Part shown: in pieces, positions 27,901 through 41,700 of the stretch | How the letters are laid out: each line of letters begins with the position of its first letter | How positions within the stretch are numbered: position 1 is the stretch's first letter | DNA from: Micropterus salmoides | Taxonomy: Eukaryota; Chordata; Actinopteri; Centrarchiformes; Centrarchidae | Length of the DNA stretch: 64,000 nucleotides | Reading direction: 5' to 3' | Assembly (NCBI RefSeq): GCF_014851395.1 | Contig: NW_024040152.1 | Location: 21,500,644 to 21,564,643, forward strand | Translations under genes and position numbers: made by a program | Notes under the pieces: generated by a model | Seen by the model: only the letters and a program-made list of their open reading frames with translations | Told to the model about the DNA's origin: nothing | Databases searched by the model: none

Positions 27901-30900
27901 AATATTCCTATGACCAAAGAACTCCCATGCTTTACAGGCCAATAACTTGAGAGCTGAAGATCTGATGATGTGTGTGGTATCAATCGATTCCTCTTGGCCA
28001 GACCTTTCAATTTGATATACAGCGTGTCTGCATAGTCCCAGAGGGTTAATCAAGTGGTTTGTTTTTGTCCTCCGACAGGTCGGGCCATCAAACATGTGAA
28101 GGAGTCTATTTTCACAGCAGAGGCCGGGGCTAGAAGGGGCATTCCAAAGGTCCTGGTTGTTCTCACTGACGGACGATCACAAGATGATGTCAACAAAGTG
28201 TCCAAAGAGATGCAGATGGATGGTTTGTATTTTATAGACTAAACACAGTAATAAAATATTTGGTAGTTTGTTTAAGTTCTGAAAAAAATCTGGGAATGAT
28301 ATTCATTGACATCTGAAGTCTTCGTTATAGGATATTTAGATTCTTCAAATCCAACACTGTAAAATCACTCTACTTCCTACATACTGTTGACTTTATACTT
28401 GCAATCAGTTCTCTTGTTTGATTCCATTCTCAGGCTATATCATCTTTGCCATTGGCTTTGCGGACGCAGACTACGGGGAGCTGGTGAATATTGCCAGTAA
28501 GCCCAGTGACAGACATGTCTTCTTTGTGGACGATTTGGATGCTGTGAAGAAAATAGAAGAGCAGCTCATTACTTTTGTCTGTGAGGCTGCCACTGCCAGT
28601 GAGTAACGCCACCTTATGTTTAAAACAAAGACAGGGTAAGAGACCAGGAGGGAAAAGAGTTCAGAAAAGTCAGGGGGAGATACGGACAGAGTAAAAAAGA
28701 TAGAAAGCAGAAAGGACTCTGGCTGAAGAAAAAAGGGGAGGAAAGGGGGATTTGTTTGCTGGTTGAAGGATGAACTAACAGACTCTTTTCTATATTTCAG
28801 CTTGTCCGTCTGTTTTGATGAGTGGTAACACAATGGCAGGTAAGAGGCGCAAATGACAGGGAGAATGCATAATATACTGTACAACATTCGCACAGGTCCA
28901 ACCACTGTGTCAAACCTGGATTGAAAGCTAATGATGATGATGGTAAGGATGCTGATCTCGATGACAATCAATGTCGGGGTGATTTGTATCTTGCAGGTTT
29001 CCGTATGATGGAGAAGTTTAGCCTAGTAGAAAAGGAGTACAGCACCATACCTGGAGTTTCTCTGGAGCCGGGCTCATTCAATAGCTTCCCCTGTTACAGA
29101 TTACACCGTGACGCCTTGGTGTCACAGCCCACCAAGTGAGTAAGGACATGTCCACACTAAAGGGGGAGACATCTGAAAAAGCAGTTTAAATTACATGTTA
29201 AACTGACCTCTGTTTACAAAAACATTGTTGAGATTGTTTTCTAGTAATTCTGTTTCTGTTTCACCTGATAATGAAATATAGCAGCCTGTGTTAATGCTTG
29301 TTTAAACCTCCTACTCTTGATAGTCACTTGTGTTCTAGCTTAACACACAATTTTGCTGTTCTCACTGACGTATTATCTTGTTTAAACAGTAATAACTAAC
29401 AGTAATCCTCGTCTGACAGCTTATGCATCAGCACAGATCAATGTGTACTGTGTGATCGGCTACATTGTCATACGAAATGAGTGATAGCAGGCAGAGTTGG
29501 GGGTGACAGTTTGTTCAGTGAAAGTTTTATTTGTTGAGATCAATCTTATTTTTTATTTGACGAGATCAGTGTCATTGAGATCAAGATCTCTTTCACAAGA
29601 GACACCTGAGAACAAATTACAAAATACACAAGGTTCAGATTCAGTCTCACAAAATGATCACCATGACACATGGACAAAAATACAGAAATAACTGCTTTTT
29701 AAAAATATTCCTCTGAGAGGTGAGTATCTCTAAGTTGTGGTGTATCATTATATCAGTAGGAACACACATCGTACCAGAAACCAGTCATCCTTTGTTCCTT
29801 TTTTAAGTTTCTTCTATGTTTCATTGAGTTAGTTTGATCCTACTCCATCCTGTTTATCCATCAATGTTTGCCTGCTAAGTAACTCTCCCCTCTTCTCCTG
29901 GACATGGGGAGTGGTGGCTGTATGTGGTCAGTGGGACACAAACACCAGAGGACTTTGAATTATCAGCCAGCAGTACACACAGAGTCCTAGAACTATAAAA
30001 CAGTCCTGCCAGTAAAATTGACTCAACTTGCTGTGGCAATAACAAACCACCGGGGAACAAACATAAAAGCTAATGTGTCCAAGAATTTCCCATTATCTTT
30101 GTTTGGATTATCTTTTAGGACATAGGGGTTCAAGTTCCACTGACACCTGGCCCGTGTTATACTTGCCTGTTAAAAACCGCACCTCCTGTGTCAAATATAA
30201 AAGCTGTCGTAGCATTTGACCAACAACTGGTGTGGTCTACAGTATATACAAAATGCTAAACACAGATAGATACATACACTTTTCACTAACATTTACTGCA
30301 CATGTCGCCATTGTTTCTAGTGTAGTGAACAATTATCAGTGTTAATTATTCTCTCAGGCTGCACTTCATTCTCTGCTTTCCACATATGGATATACTACTG
30401 TATATCTACTACTATTTAGTTTTCATGGCTCACCCAGGAAATTGTTAGGACCTATTATAGCATCTAGTTTGATGAGGCCATGCCCAATCTGTTCTTGATA
30501 AAGTATCAATAAAAGATTGAAGGTGTTAAGATCATTCTTCAGGTTTCATTGAAGGTTCACTATGTGCACTTCAGCTGGGTTTGAAAATTGCAGATGTAGA
30601 CCATGATCACCAGTAACTCACAGCATTAAGAGACGCTGGAGACAAATGACTGAAATAATTTCTCTGAGATGCTCGTAGGCGCAGGTTAGAAGCGTTAATG
30701 TTTGCCTTGCACTGTACCACAGGGAGATGTTCATGTCTAAAACCCAGCCATGCAAACACTTACAGGAGCATTCAATGGCTTCAAATGTGCTCTTGCAGTG
30801 CCTTTCTTTCTGTGATGTTGTCATTTTGGAGCTTTTTTTCTTCTTCTTTTTTCTTTTACCCTCAACCAGCTTTAACTTTAGCTTCTTGTTCTGCGACTGT

Positions 30901-31153
30901 TTGGTTTGTGAAAAGTGAAATTGATGAGCGCTCTGAAAAGTTGAAGCCGAGAAAATTTGAACCTGAAGTGCTCGAAGGCAGCTGCACAAAAAAAGGCCAG
31001 GCTCTGGAATCAACAATAGGCTGGCACTCAAAGACAGTCTCAGGCAACCAAAAGCACTCTAAAAAGCATTCACAACAGCTACAAAGAGATGGTGGCACTT
31101 TCAAAAGGACACCCAGTGGATTCATGCCTTTAGGGCACAGCTCACCTACTGCT

Positions 31154-31190
<37 letters not shown>

Positions 31191-33368
31191 ATGTTCTTTC
31201 ATGTGTGTACCAGGTACCTTCACCCGGAAGGTTTACCCTCTGACTACACCATTTCTATGATGCTCCGCCTACTTCCTGAGACCCCGCAGGAGCCCTTTGC
31301 ATTGTGGGAAATCCTCAACAAGGACAACGAGCCATTGGTGGGACTGATCCTGGACAGTAAGTTTGAATCACATTTTCTTTGTCTCATCCACATCATAACA
31401 CATCACAGTTTGACAAGTACAAACTCTAACATCCCCTGCAGTCACAACGTCTCCAAAACCGTTAAAAGTAGGGCTGAACGATTTGGGGAAAAAATCTAAT
31501 TATGATTTTTCTGCCAGATATTGCGATTAGGATTCGATATGTGATTTTATTTTTATCGAAGTTTTGCTCAAGTTCAGTATTCACTGCCACTCTATTTTTG
31601 ACTGAAGCCGGGTCAAGCAGCACAGAGCAGATGAACCAGGCAGGAAGTCAGACACAGAACGGCATACAGAATCCGGTCGATTTTCCAAATTAAAACACCT
31701 TTTGCACTTAACCATAGTAGAAGCACAAAAATCAAGTACAACTGAACAAATAAGCAGAATCTGAATAACTCAGCAAAATCAGACAGGCAAAACGCTCTTA
31801 TTCTGAAATGGAACGGGCTCACAGAGAGCTGTTATCCCAAGTTGAAACACACAAAATGACAAATTCACTTCATGTTAACAACGTAGGGCAGGCTAAACGC
31901 TCCACACTTCAGTGTGAGCTGACGCCTGACAAAATCGCAGCACAGCCGCTGCCTGTGTCGGTTCGGCTGGCACCATTAACCCACACCTTTTCCTCTAGTT
32001 TTGTTTGTTGTTGTAAAATGTAGTGAGTGAGTAGGGCCGTAACATGAGGCGCATGGTGCTTGCGATTGGCGAGCAGATCTGTCACACAAGGATGACAACG
32101 GAATGAATTTGTAACTGCATGACTGTAGTTAAGCTGCATTTTAATTGCCGTCTTCACGATTAGCTAATCGCGTTCTTTCAAATCGCAATTTCGATTTGAA
32201 AACGATTAATCATTCAGCCCTAGTAAAAGCGATGCCACAGAAACACTGCACACTTGGAGGACTCACCAGAGGCATCAACCTTCAGAGGTGTTTCAGATGC
32301 CACTGACTTGGAGGAGGCCCAGGGCAAACAACCGACCTGCTACAGAGATTATATTACCAGCTGGTCTTGGTGATTTTGAGATCCCCAGGAGTAGCTGGAG
32401 GACGTTGCAGCAGAAAGGTCATTTTGGTTGCTCAGCTTTCCGGTTGACCCTGAGTAAGAAAAAGGTGAAAATTACATATATAATGAGAATAATGAGGAGG
32501 GCGTCTTGCTCTCTGCTGTCCAGTGCTTGGGGAAAAACTTTTCAATAAAGAACTTGATACAAAATGATATTACAGGGTTTTGCACGTTAAGAATGTTTCA
32601 ATAGTAAAATTAATCTTGATTTTCTATGCAGACAAACAGCAAAGCAGCACAAAGATTAAGTTGTTTGTTGCAAACCAGTTCTTTATTGGAGTCTAATAGC
32701 AGGAGACAGAGCCAATAGTGTGCACAGGATAGCTTTGTACCTGATGTGAACATCAACCTTTACTATCCTCTGTGCCCTGACAGACTCTGGAAAGACCTTG
32801 ACATTCTTCAATAACGACTACAAAGGAGACTTCCAGACCATCACTTTTGAAGGAACTGAAATAAAAAAACTCTTCCATGGCAGCTTCCACAAGGTTAGTC
32901 TTTATTAACCTTGTTAAAAAATGTGTGTGCTGAAAAAAAAAAATGCTGGTTATAGTTTTATGGTAGTGTCCTGGTGTCTTTTTCATATCATTATAATATG
33001 GTAAGATTTTTTGAGCAGTTCAAAATATATAAGAACATTTTAAGGACACAAAATGAAGTGTAAAGTTTGCATGTCTAGTCTGTGCTACTGGGTTGTTAGT
33101 CATTACAGTCCATTACAACTAAAACCATGTAACATTACATATGGTTCACACTGACAAACCGTCATTACAGTGGTTAGGTGGTAGTTTTCTGATGAATGTC
33201 CAGATCTGCTGCAGTGAAACTCTGCAGAGCATGAGGGGACAGAGAGAGCATGAAGCTCTCTGGCAAACCGTTGAGGGACAAAAATAAAGAAGATGTTTTT
33301 GAAGTTGTGGTGGTTTTTCAGTGGCTCTGGGGCTGGATTTTTCTCTTGACCTGTCAACACCGCTGTGG

Positions 33369-33399
<31 letters not shown>

Positions 33400-36300
33400 G
33401 TGGTGATAGCCTCCCTCCCTGTTCACTCTCTCTCCCACTCTCCACTGCTTTTCTACATCAATTTGATTTTATTTTAAAAGTAGTGGAATGTACAGAGTGG
33501 GAGTGAATCTGCAGATTTCATCACTCCCTCTCTGTGGTCTCCCATGATGAAATTAGTGGGCATTTTTCATTATGTTTGACATTTACAGACTCAATTGTTC
33601 AAAAAATCAGTAGATGAATTAATAATCCCAGTACCCTTTTGCCACAATATACCTTATGCCACATGCAATACCTCCAAAGTACATTTAATTTCAACACAAT
33701 ATAGACCCTGTTTTCGTTGCCACAGAAGTTAGTGCACCTACAAATACACACTGTACAAACATCATTATATTTCATAGCAGTAGTTTCGCAGTAGTTTCCA
33801 TGATTTTGTTGTTATTACTATTCCCTGGTGACCTCAGACATGACCACCTTAGACGATATTTGTTTGTCCTTCCAGCTGATTCTCTGAAAAAGACATTTCA
33901 CATTTCCCTCAATCATTGCGATTCTATCCACATATTTTTATGTAAAGTACATTGTATCAAATTAGTCAGACTGAATGGAGATTGCAAATCTTGATGACAT
34001 TCCCCCAATAAAAGACAATTTTCTGCTCACTTGAGACGAGAAAGTGTTTTGTAAAAAAATAAATTACAGAATAAATAATAATGCAAATGCCACTTCTGAA
34101 TAAATAATGACATTGATTTGGCCTCGACAGATTCACATTGCCAAACACTTTGGCATGAAATATCAACAGCATTAGCTGAAACAAAATAATAACAGCTTGC
34201 TGAATAATAATCAATTCTTTTGTCTTTGTGGACATATTCTTTGAATTAACCTCACTGTTCAGGAGGTGTATTTACTTCAGCAGGGCTGATGGGAACAGGC
34301 AAGTATTGTTTTGTTACAGTTTAAGAGAGTGGTAACATTTACTTTACAAATGGAAGGAAACATAACTTAAAAATGCAAAGTCGTTATTGTTTTTTGCTGT
34401 AGAGCTGTTGCTGTATACTTTCTTCCCGCAAACTCTCTGACGATTTCTACTGAAAACAAACCAGCCCACAAACTCTCTGTCTGTCTTTCTTTATCTCACT
34501 TCTCAAAATGTCAGGGAGTAGCTGTCCATCATTCTCTTTGCCCTTTGTCTTCTCTATTGTTTTCTCTCTTTCTGTTGGAGAACATGACAATGTTGAGAGA
34601 AGGAACAGATGCAGGAGACTGCCTGGCAAGAGGAAGTGTTCGTCTCCATTTAGACAGGATGACAAGTGAATAAGAGGAGTGTCCGTGTGCGTGTGCATGT
34701 TTGTGTGTTTGTTATAAAGGGATTACCATATGAAGACACCTCATGTGAAAGCAGGAATACCCAGCAGCATCTGTCAATGCTCAGCAAAGCACACGCACAC
34801 AAACTGAGAGAAACACAGAAAACAGAAGCTGGTGAAGGAGGAGGAAATAGATATGACTGTGAGCGTGAGACACAAAGTACAGGCAGGAAAATATAGAGAC
34901 ATAGGAGACGTGAGACTTCTTCAGTATAACACAAATATTGCTCAGAAAGATATTATACTAAGTGTATGAATTTCTATATGATGAAATGCCTCACATTAAA
35001 ACTGTTTGAGAGCCCTTAAAGCAGACCTTGTGCTCTGTAAAAATGTAACCTCAGTCAGGAAGTAATTTGCACCAGTGCTTTTGGAGCTTACAGTAATTCA
35101 CAATATCTCACAGAGTGAAATTCAAAAATCACGGTTAATTCATTCGCCCATGAACGATTGGTGTTTCCATAAATGTAGGAAGCTTCTACATTTATCTTCT
35201 ACAAAGAAGAAAAAGGAATTATAACGGAGAAACAAAAGCAGTCGTTGGAAGGACATATTTGGGATGACAGGACCTGTGTTTGTTTGCAGAAGGAAAAGAA
35301 GAGACAGTGGAACAGTATTTTACTGACAAAGTGCTATGGGGATCTGTTTTCCGTACGATTAACAACTTGATGATTAATCCAGATAGAAGCAAGAATGTCA
35401 ACACTGCAAACTTGTCTTAACTTTTAAAGGTTTTCACATTTTTATCTCTGAGCAGTTTGTATTCAGCTTTAGTCCTTCAGAACATGTTTATTTTTTGTGA
35501 TAGGGCAAGAAAGTGCAGTAAGCTTGTCCAGCGCATCTGGATTTGGACTTTAGGAGACTGATGAGGGGGGAGGAATTAGACAGTGGGAAAATAATAAAGG
35601 GAATTACTGGGTTACCGGAAGGGAAATACCGTAAATGAGCTAAATTAACATTTTCTTGTAAGTGACGCGGGCACTTTGAAGGCAGTTACTGAATGGCAAG
35701 ACTCAAACACACCTCAGCTATTTGAATTCTTTAAAATAACATCAAGTCTATTTTTGCCTGCATCTGGAAGGGCAGTATTAGTGTCACATGCACAAGTATG
35801 TGTAAAGCAAGATTTGATTATAAAACGTATAAACTGTATACTTACTACTGTAATTGAGTCTGAATAACCTGAATAACTCGGGAACAACTCTCTCTGAAAG
35901 CAAAATTTCAAAGAATTAAAAGTGTAATCTGAAGCAACACCTGGAATATTTCAATAGCTACCATGTCAGATAATTGTGGTTCATGTACACATATATTACA
36001 TTTTAATACTAGGTGCAAGACCAAAAAGAATTGCCTGTTTAATGTCAACATGCTGCAATGGGCTCAAAAGTACTTTAATGACCTTTGAGCTGCCTGTCAG
36101 CACCTCAGATGTTTCTTGTTTAAAAAAATATTACAGAGCTAACCTTATTTCTGCTGTGACTGTTGTTTTAAAAAATCCACATGTAACAGTTGGCAAGTTT
36201 GTCATTAAACACTGTCAAATGTCTGCAGCTGTAATGAAACTTTAGTTTATATTTCTCTTTTTTTCTCCCCAACAATACATCTGTGCCTGAGGAGTGCTCA

Positions 36301-38675
36301 TCTCTGGACTTAACAGGAAGTCAGACACACAAGCAGAAGAAACTAACTTTGTTTAAAAGCTAAATAAGCAGTCTGTTGATTATTAGCCAAACAGTTTTAT
36401 GGTATCGTGAAAGCAGCATTTTAGGTTGACTGTTGCTGACTAGAGAGGACAGGAAATGAGAAAACACACATATTGTAAACACACCGGCAAAGAGAAAGTG
36501 CGTGTGCATAACCGTGTACATGCATGGATGTAAATGCTTAAACAAAATCGTACGAGTTTTACAAGCAGCCATTCACATGCAAAAGCACACTGTATTCATG
36601 CACACACTCACACACACACTTATTAAATAATAAGTGCATGCATAAGTGAGCATGCGCATGCACATTTTTTAAGTGCAGATCAGAGACAGCTGCGTCGGTA
36701 CACACACACACACACACACACACTAATAGCCTCATCTTCCTCAATCCACTTCATTTCACACAGCATGTTTAAAAACTACCATAACAATTGAAGTGTGTGT
36801 TTGTGTGTCTGCACGTCAGTTGTCCACTTCCATCGTTGTATGAGAGACACACACATACACATATATACATACACACACACACACACACAGTTGTAAATTT
36901 AAAAATATAACAGAATACAATGCTGTAATCAGCGGGTGTTTTTTAGCTTAAGTTAACTTTTTTTGGACAATGCACATTTGTTTCTTCTATATTTAAATTG
37001 CATTACATGTTTTCTTATTGTGCAAATAAACTTTTTCATTTGTTACCTTTTTTTGGTGCAAGCTATTTTTCAGTCCCCAGCATCCCCATTGTAAATGACA
37101 CCTATGACTTTAAGTCATTCTGCTTTGAACGATGAAAATGCCCAGAGCATACAACTATTGAAAAAGTCCAATCTGTCACACGTTTTTTCCACAGGGGACA
37201 CTTTTCAGTTTTTCTTTTACTGTTGATCTTTAATTGTTTTGACATTTTTATTCAGTAAAGATAATGTTAAGTATATAGCTCACTGTCCGGAGCTTTTGCT
37301 ATCATAGATCAACAGACACATTCTATGTGCAACATGACGTGTTATTCTATGTGCAACATGACAACTGTAATGTAGCACTGTCAGTGGTTTAGAAAATAGA
37401 AAGTAATTTGTCTGAAAAGTGATAAGGAAAAAGAATTCCATAATAATAAAACTATCTGCCGACAGAGAGACACAAACAAATCAGGTTCTCTATATTACAG
37501 AAAGATACTGTTGATGTGTAAGACAGCAGTAGCATTAGAAAATACACGACTGTGTACGTCTGAAAGGCTAATTCATCTTTTGCTGGCAGTAGTACCAGCT
37601 GTAGTTTCCAGTCAGCCATCTGAACTGCCACAGAGTGAAAAATATTATGCGGATGATATTTTTGATGTTTTATCTTAGCATATTAGCTTATAAAGCAGAT
37701 CCCGAGTCTCCATTTTGTGGTTTGTCCTCTTTCAGCTTCTGGGTTATCTAATGAGTCTCAGATGAACAAAACAACAATAAAACGTACCGGCAACATTTAA
37801 TTTGGCTTTAAATTCACCCATTCAGGACAGCACAGATGTCAGAAGCCCTGTCCTCATGTACTGTCCTCAGATACAGTCCTAAGTTTCAAGTCTGTAGTGC
37901 GTTTACATATTTTACAAGAGGAAAAAAGGAAAGTAGTGACTGACTGTCAGGAAGCATGCCCCAATCTAAAACACTGCTTGTATATTATATATATGGAAAT
38001 TTGTGTGGAAATATTTTTATGATGTTGATGTATATGCTTTATTATAAAGAACACAATGGAGTACTTACTGAAAGTTATTTTATGTTTCCAAATGTTATCC
38101 ATTGTAATTATAGGCATATTACGCTAACCAATGAGAATATAGCCATAAAGGAAAAGCAGTTGCTTAAAAATAAACAGCATCATTTCTGATGCCTGCTACT
38201 GTTTTTTCAGATGTCATGTAGTTCAAGTGTAAGAACAGAGGGATGGGTCAAAAGTCATTTTGAACAAACCTCCTCCATACTTCAAATAAGTCAGAGTCAC
38301 TGGTGGAATAAATGGAGGAGCCAGCTAGCCTAAAGGAGAGTGACTTCCATCTGTAACACACACACACAGACACAGAAACATATACATTTCTTTACCTCAG
38401 ACATTTCAGTACCCTATATCCACTCCCTAACCGCTCATGTTAACTGAAGCCACTAAATGCCACAAAATACCAGCAAAATGTCTGCACCTTAGAGGATTTT
38501 CATCATCTTTTATATCACAAAAATACAACACGCACACAACATGCCCAGTGAAGTGTGCAGAATGGTGAATGAGAACAGAAAGTCATTATACAGCAGCCAT
38601 CCAGACGTCAGCCGAGGAATAGGGTCTGACATTCGAATATGAACTTTGTCTAACTCCACATTAGCTGCACCTTTC

Positions 38676-38737
<62 letters not shown>

Positions 38738-41700
38738 AGGTGCATGTTCTGACTTGCAGTGTATTTTTATCGAGGGTGTGAAAGAGGGAAAGAGTGATAG
38801 GAAACCTTGGTGAAACACGCGGGTCTTAATAGTCTAGTTTATTACTATCCTTCAGCAGGATGTAGCCCTCTTTGCTCATTAACCATGCGACCAGTTGAAT
38901 TTCACAGTTCAGGGCACTGGTACTGGTTTCCTCTAAGGAGGCAGTTTGAGCTCACAGGCACTCTGACTAATTTGTGTGGGAAGATGCTTTTAGTCTGCAT
39001 TTATAAAACCAAATGTAAGCAAATACTGTCACTGTGATTTGTCAGTAAAGAGGCGGGCTGTTGTTGGTGTCCATACACACAAGAGGTAGTCGAACATTTT
39101 GTATGTTGGCTGATCAGAGATACAAAACCTGTGAAATGCTTCACTAAAACTGATCTTACAACTCTGTTTTATTGACTGTCTATTCAGTTGTTTGTGTTTA
39201 TGTCTGGTTATATACTTGCATAATATAAATGCATAATACACACTTAATGAGGATTGACTATTTAAACAAAAGACATGCTAGAATGTGTCTCTTCAAACGG
39301 TTTATCATAACCTGCTCCACAGGAGTTTGATGTAGTTGTAGTTTGGGGAAACACTCCAAAGTCTTTATCATGCACATTATCCTCTCTCACCCACACAGCT
39401 CCATGTAACTATCAGCAAGACATCTGTGAAGGTGGTGTTGGATTGTTCTGTGGTTGGAGAGAAATCCATCAATGCTGCTGGAAACATTACCACCGATGGA
39501 GTGGAGATCCTCGGAAGGATGGTTCGATCCAGAGGAAGACGGGACAACTCTGCTCCAGTCAGTATAAATTCTTTTCTGCATCATTGTTAAGTGCTCTCTG
39601 AATAGACAGTGATGTACAGTAGGTATGCTCAGGGTCCACACTGGTCTTAGAAATCCGATAGGTGTCCTTCAGACAGGTGGCATAAGAAGGTTGTCAGACC
39701 AGTAGAATATGGGAGGGTTGGCAAAATCAAGATATTGACAAAATCTTCAACTTAGACTAACATGGCAGAATTTATTTCACAATCACTGAAATAATCACTT
39801 GGTTTAATATTTCCTCCCTCAGCATTCTTGTCTGTGTGGCATAAACCTCAGTTAAAGAACAAATAATGACACCTGCTTTAACCAAGTGATAATCATCTGG
39901 CTGGTATAATTGTCCCCTCTGCACTGATTGCAGTAATCAATCAGCAAGGTGTTTGTGTGAACCATTATGCCCATAAAGTGGCAACCATTAATATCCAAAA
40001 CCATTTCAGTGAGTAACTCAGTAGGAGTTAATTTTATTTACTGCAGATGGAAATGTACAAAGTGCCTTTTTACATATACTTTGTTAGCTGCACGCCACTC
40101 ATTAAGTAGCACAAGCACTCAAAAAAAAAAAAAACGTTTGGCACAAACAGGCAAGGGAGAAGGTGAGATATCTTGGGCTTCTGGGAGTACTGAGTGCTGC
40201 TATTAGTACATATATACTCCTTAGCTGTTCCACAGAAAATCATCAGCTGGAAGATGCTGGTTGAAGAAGTTTTTATGAAGGAAAATTTTAAAAAAGTGAT
40301 TTTTTTCACTTAGCACCAGATTTTCCTTTACTGGCCAGTAAAAAGGATGATTGTTGATTTAAAAATAGGTTGTGTCTATGATGTTTGGAAAGGCAGTGTA
40401 GTGCGAGTGTAACCGGTTCGAAAATGACTCCATAATGTTGCATTCAGTTTATTCTGTTTTGCTGTCTGTACTTTCACTCAGTCAGAAGTGAAGTCTTTAG
40501 TTGAAGAAATACTTTGTTTTTAGCTCCACAGCAAGCGACATTTCTTATTATCAGTTGGACATTTTGAGTTAATTTAGATGATTACCAAAGTGACCGTACA
40601 TCAGCATGAATACATTTAATCATATAATGATAATCCTGACATTTTTCTCAAGGTTTCAATCAGCCAGCTCAGCATTTCTATGAATCTGGGTCAAAACTGC
40701 AAACTGATCACAGCAAGTCTGGATCGTTTGGGTCTCAACGTTAGTTCCAGTTTGACTGAGACTACCCGGCTCTTTCAAGTCAAAGACCCCCTGTGGCGCT
40801 GTAATAGAAGGACTATAATTACTACGATAAGACAGTTTCACACGGGTTGCGTGGCAGGCCTCTTTACTAATTAAAATAATTTTATTTAAATGTCCATTTA
40901 TTGTTGTACATTTTCCTATTAAATAGGACAATTTATGGTATTTTAGATATGACATTTGACAGAAATGCGGTGACACTGGCTGTTTTTAATCTTGGAGGTT
41001 GCTCACCTAGAAGTCCTAGAAGACTTTTCTTTAAATAAAGTAATGAAGATTATAACTGTTTAACTGAAACAGTAGCAGAGAGAAGAACACTAGCTGAATC
41101 TCATCCAAGTCTGCAACCATGTGTTCTTCTCTGTATGTATTTAACTTCCTGGAGAAAAGAGTATCACACTCCATCCATCCATCCATCCATCGTCAACCGC
41201 TTATCCTGCGTATAGGGTCGCGGAGGAAAGGCGGGGTACACCCTGGACAGGTCACCAGTCCATTGCACGGCAGAAGAAACTGCCCTTCAAGTGAAATAAA
41301 CAGTATATGTCAGAGGGCTGTTTCGTCAGTCATGATGATACGTTTTTTAAATGAATCAGACACAAGCATGTGACCTAATTTATGGCCCTCTATAGTTTAA
41401 GACCAGTGGAGCCTCCACAACATTCATTATGTTTGTTGAAGCTGTCTGCCAGACTTCATGTATCTATCTACCAGCACTTTTCTGCAGGTCATTAGAGCTT
41501 GTTAGCAGCCAAACTGTCTCTGTTCTTATTTCTTATCGACACAGAAACACCACAAAACCACATCATTGCAAAATGCCATGGTTAAAATTCCACTTGTAAT
41601 GTTGCCCCTGTTTTATGTCTGCATTTTGAAATGTGTTAACTGATAATATTGTGACTGCGGTATTAATTAAATTGGTTTGTGTGTACATGTAAGTGTGCTC

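Larger units (their letters stand above)
19691..28078 (+). other. 8.4-kb col14a1 intron made largely of repeats in its first half
   Basis: Positions 19.7-24.6 kb are a mosaic of interspersed repeats (separate entries). The second half, 24.6-28.1 kb, has a (GT)n tract, CT-rich stretches (about 25670-25830), a poly-G run near 26000 and otherwise unique AT-rich sequence. Confidence 0.6.

Noticed and set aside
28471..28971. 166-codon open frame on the - strand over the VWA exon
   Set aside because: It is antisense to a well-supported exon and has no recognisable domain.
30618..31243. Overlapping open frames of 137 and 181 codons in the 29-31 kb intron
   Set aside because: Low-complexity composition, no domain, no splice or conservation signal; probably chance.
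41160..41200. Tandem CCAT units as a CRISPR-like or regulatory array
   Set aside because: They are the usual start of a common fish interspersed repeat.
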